Shown here one piece after another: positions 61,145-61,156 of a DNA stretch of 61,156 bases. Every line of letters begins with the position of its first letter. The first letter of the stretch is position 1. The notes under the pieces were generated by a model. It searched no databases. It was not told the DNA's origin and was given only the letters and a program-made list of their open reading frames with translations. This DNA comes from Deferribacteraceae bacterium. GTDB taxonomy: Bacteria > Chrysiogenota > Deferribacteres > Deferribacterales > JAISNW01. Both the position numbers and the translations under genes were made by a program. The stretch covers positions 1-61,156 of the forward strand of contig JAIRQX010000025.1 in the NCBI GenBank assembly GCA_031256375.1, written 5' to 3'.

Positions 61145-61156
61145 TTATAAACGTTA

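Noticed and set aside
1-61156. tRNA, rRNA, CRISPR arrays and complete insertion sequences
   Set aside because: Reading the gaps on both strands I found no cloverleaf-like gene, no regularly spaced repeats and no transposase.

Overview
The window reads as a chromosomal segment of a motile, diderm (Gram-negative-type), anaerobic to microaerobic bacterium of moderate GC. The outer envelope is shown by lpxD-fabZ-lpxA-lpxI, bamA and skp, the flagellum by flgH, flgI, flgJ, flgM, flgN, flgK and flgL, and the respiratory style by cbb3-oxidase assembly factors (ccoS, ccoI), a cytochrome c maturation operon, a hemerythrin and oxygen-independent-type cobalamin genes (cbiF, cbiG, cbiH, cbiJ). LpxI instead of LpxH, FliW-CsrA beside flgKL, paired phenylacetate-CoA ligases and a CXXXY-type CcmE fit a Deferribacterota-like or deltaproteobacterial-like lineage. 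That placement is inference; there is no rRNA in the window. I see no tRNA, rRNA, prophage, complete IS element or CRISPR array.

Layout. 1-10.2 kb is a late flagellar block on the + strand: L- and P-rings, rod protein, a sigma-28 promoter with flgM, flgN, then a sigma-54-type promoter and a roughly 300-nt hairpin-rich leader before flgK, an outsized flgL, fliW and csrA. 10.2-18 kb holds an RNase D-like exonuclease, a lipoprotein, paaK-ACT-paaK, the cobalamin genes and a FliL-like orphan. 18-24.5 kb holds chorismate mutase and mobA (- strand), a trpB2 gene behind a Trp-rich leader peptide, queH, a secreted FG-GAP-like protein and hslVU. 24.7-30.6 kb holds a MetNIQ methionine importer, ccoS-ccoI and a hemerythrin. 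30.7-47.8 kb is a long + strand housekeeping and envelope run (dnaJ-like, rpmE, thyX, DUF1385, prfA, prmC, murA, hisG, bamA, skp, lpxD, fabZ, lpxA, Gfo/Idh, lpxI, pilD, tyrS, DUF1015). 48-52.6 kb is ccmEFABCD on the - strand. 53-61 kb holds recJ, relA/spoT, a MATE exporter, a HemX/CcsA-like gene and an ankyrin/Sel1 protein.

How the parts work together. Flagellar assembly order appears layered: FlgM/sigma-28, FlgN as hook-filament chaperone, sigma-54 for flgKL, and FliW/CsrA as post-transcriptional switch. Tight ATGA or 8-nt overlaps show translational coupling in prfA-prmC-murA-hisG-bamA, cbiFGHJ, metNI, hslVU and ccmFAB/ccmCD.

The most notable non-coding structure is: a Trp-codon leader before trpB2; two families of small dispersed repeats, one MITE-like with terminal inverted repeats lying just 3' of genes, the other a modular hairpin cassette that supplies ribosome-binding sites and even the C-terminus of ThyX; and a probable leaderless ankyrin/Sel1 gene.
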